Below the pieces are notes generated by a model. That model had not been told where the DNA came from, did not search any database, and saw only the letters and a list, made by a program, of their open reading frames with translations. Made by a program: the position numbers and the translations under genes. Shown piece by piece: positions 63,247 to 64,000 of a DNA stretch of 64,000 nt. The DNA comes from Ridgeia piscesae (Eukaryota > Annelida > Polychaeta > Sabellida > Siboglinidae). The number at the start of each line of letters is the position of its first letter. Position 1 is the stretch's first letter. The stretch is from positions 351,001 to 415,000 of the forward strand of contig JAODUO010000133.1 of NCBI GenBank assembly GCA_025642075.2, written 5' to 3'.

Positions 63247-63756
63247 GGTATATATAATTATATCATAACCGTGCCTGGCAAACATTTTAAATGTCTGGAT
63301 TGAGTTGATCAGCTTGAAAAGGATATATAGGTTTGTTTACACTTTCTCAGACAGTGACTTCCATTCAAAGGTGTCATTGGAAAAGACTATACAATACTTC
63401 AACTTGAAAATAGTACCTTTTTGACAGAAGTTTACCACATGTGTTATGTGGCATTTAGATAGGTTTTCTGTACTCTGGAGGGCCCCCCTTGGAGTGCCCC
63501 CCACTGCAGGACTGGCCCAAATGTCTATAGATATAAGAGGCCAGGCGCTGTGTCATATATTTCCCGTTGTGTACTCTATAATTAGTGAGAAGACGAACAC
63601 AAAGAACTCCTCAGTCACATTCACAAAGTGTATCCAAGAAAATACATTTACAAAGTTCTCCCTGGCAAACTAATAATAAATACACAGATTCTGTATACAG
63701 TATCTAAGAAGTGTTGATTATTCTGTCAAATGCTTCCGTAAGAAGTAGGTACAATC

Positions 63757-64000
63757 CAGTGTTTCCCTGCTATAGAATGAGCGAGGTGGGTCACCTCGCT
63801 GTTTTTGTAAGCCACCTCACTCAAAATATGCCAGAACTCCCACCTCATAGCTATGTCTTGCTGTAAACATGTTTACATGTGGCTACCTTGTAGTTATGCA
63901 TTTGTATCTTTCCTATTTGTCAGGGAAAAAGTTCAAACACCCTTCAGAATGCACCATTTGGAGGGTAGTTTTTAAAATAGTTCTAGGTTGCACTTGGCAA
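63757..64000 (+). mobile_element. Possible hAT-like element start, cut by the window edge
   Basis: CAGTGTTTCCCTGC resembles a hAT-type terminus (CAGTGTTTCC). It is followed by a perfect hairpin AGCGAGGTG-GGT-CACCTCGCT (63779-63799) and a decayed repeat of CCACCTCACTC. The right end is outside the window. Confidence 0.35.

Overview
The window is a repeat-rich, AT-rich piece of a eukaryotic (animal) genome, most likely a marine invertebrate and plausibly a mollusc. Genes are split into small exons with GT-AG introns. Tandem and interspersed repeats occupy roughly a third of the sequence, and there is no bacterial-style gene packing. The species call is an inference; no mitochondrial, rRNA or other taxonomic marker is present.

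One gene can be assembled completely: a minus-strand SCOC (short coiled-coil protein, the UNC-69 family) at 9573-22542. Four coding exons, separated by three phase-1 introns with GT-AG ends, join into a 113-residue protein. Its C-terminal half carries the near-invariant SCOC coiled coil. Intron 1 is 9.85 kb, and about 8.5 kb of it is a 20-bp satellite (about 12643-21203). Every unit of this satellite on the gene strand resembles the 3' splice site of SCOC exon 2. A hAT-type transposon (21204-22032) bounds the far end of the array.

A second gene runs on the plus strand. Its first coding exon (33374-33483, inside an exon 33156-33483) encodes the N-terminus and first half of a WW domain, ending at a strong donor. 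A possible non-coding first exon ends at 24529, in a CpG-richer segment that would make the two genes divergently transcribed from about 22.6-24.5 kb. No downstream WW-gene exon could be identified. A further promoter-like segment with a small coding exon beginning Met-Gly (62450-62481) lies at the far right and ends in the same intron phase as the WW exon, so it could be an alternative first exon or the start of another gene.

Layout by region: 1-9.5 kb holds mostly unassigned sequence with a 372-bp tandem duplication, a GCAG microsatellite, a CACGCG microsatellite and a decayed LINE fragment. 9.5-22.6 kb holds SCOC with its intronic satellite. 22.6-24.7 kb holds promoter-like sequence. 24.7-61.8 kb is largely intron-like or intergenic sequence with SINE, MITE and hAT pieces, CA and TA microsatellites, a 2.9-kb purine-rich 18-bp minisatellite (42.2-45.1 kb), a 2.8-kb 73-bp minisatellite (51.6-54.4 kb) and a 24-bp minisatellite that reverses orientation (60.1-61.5 kb). 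61.8-62.5 kb is the candidate promoter and first exon. The many long open frames within the tandem arrays (up to 966 codons) are treated as by-products of stop-free repeat units, not genes.
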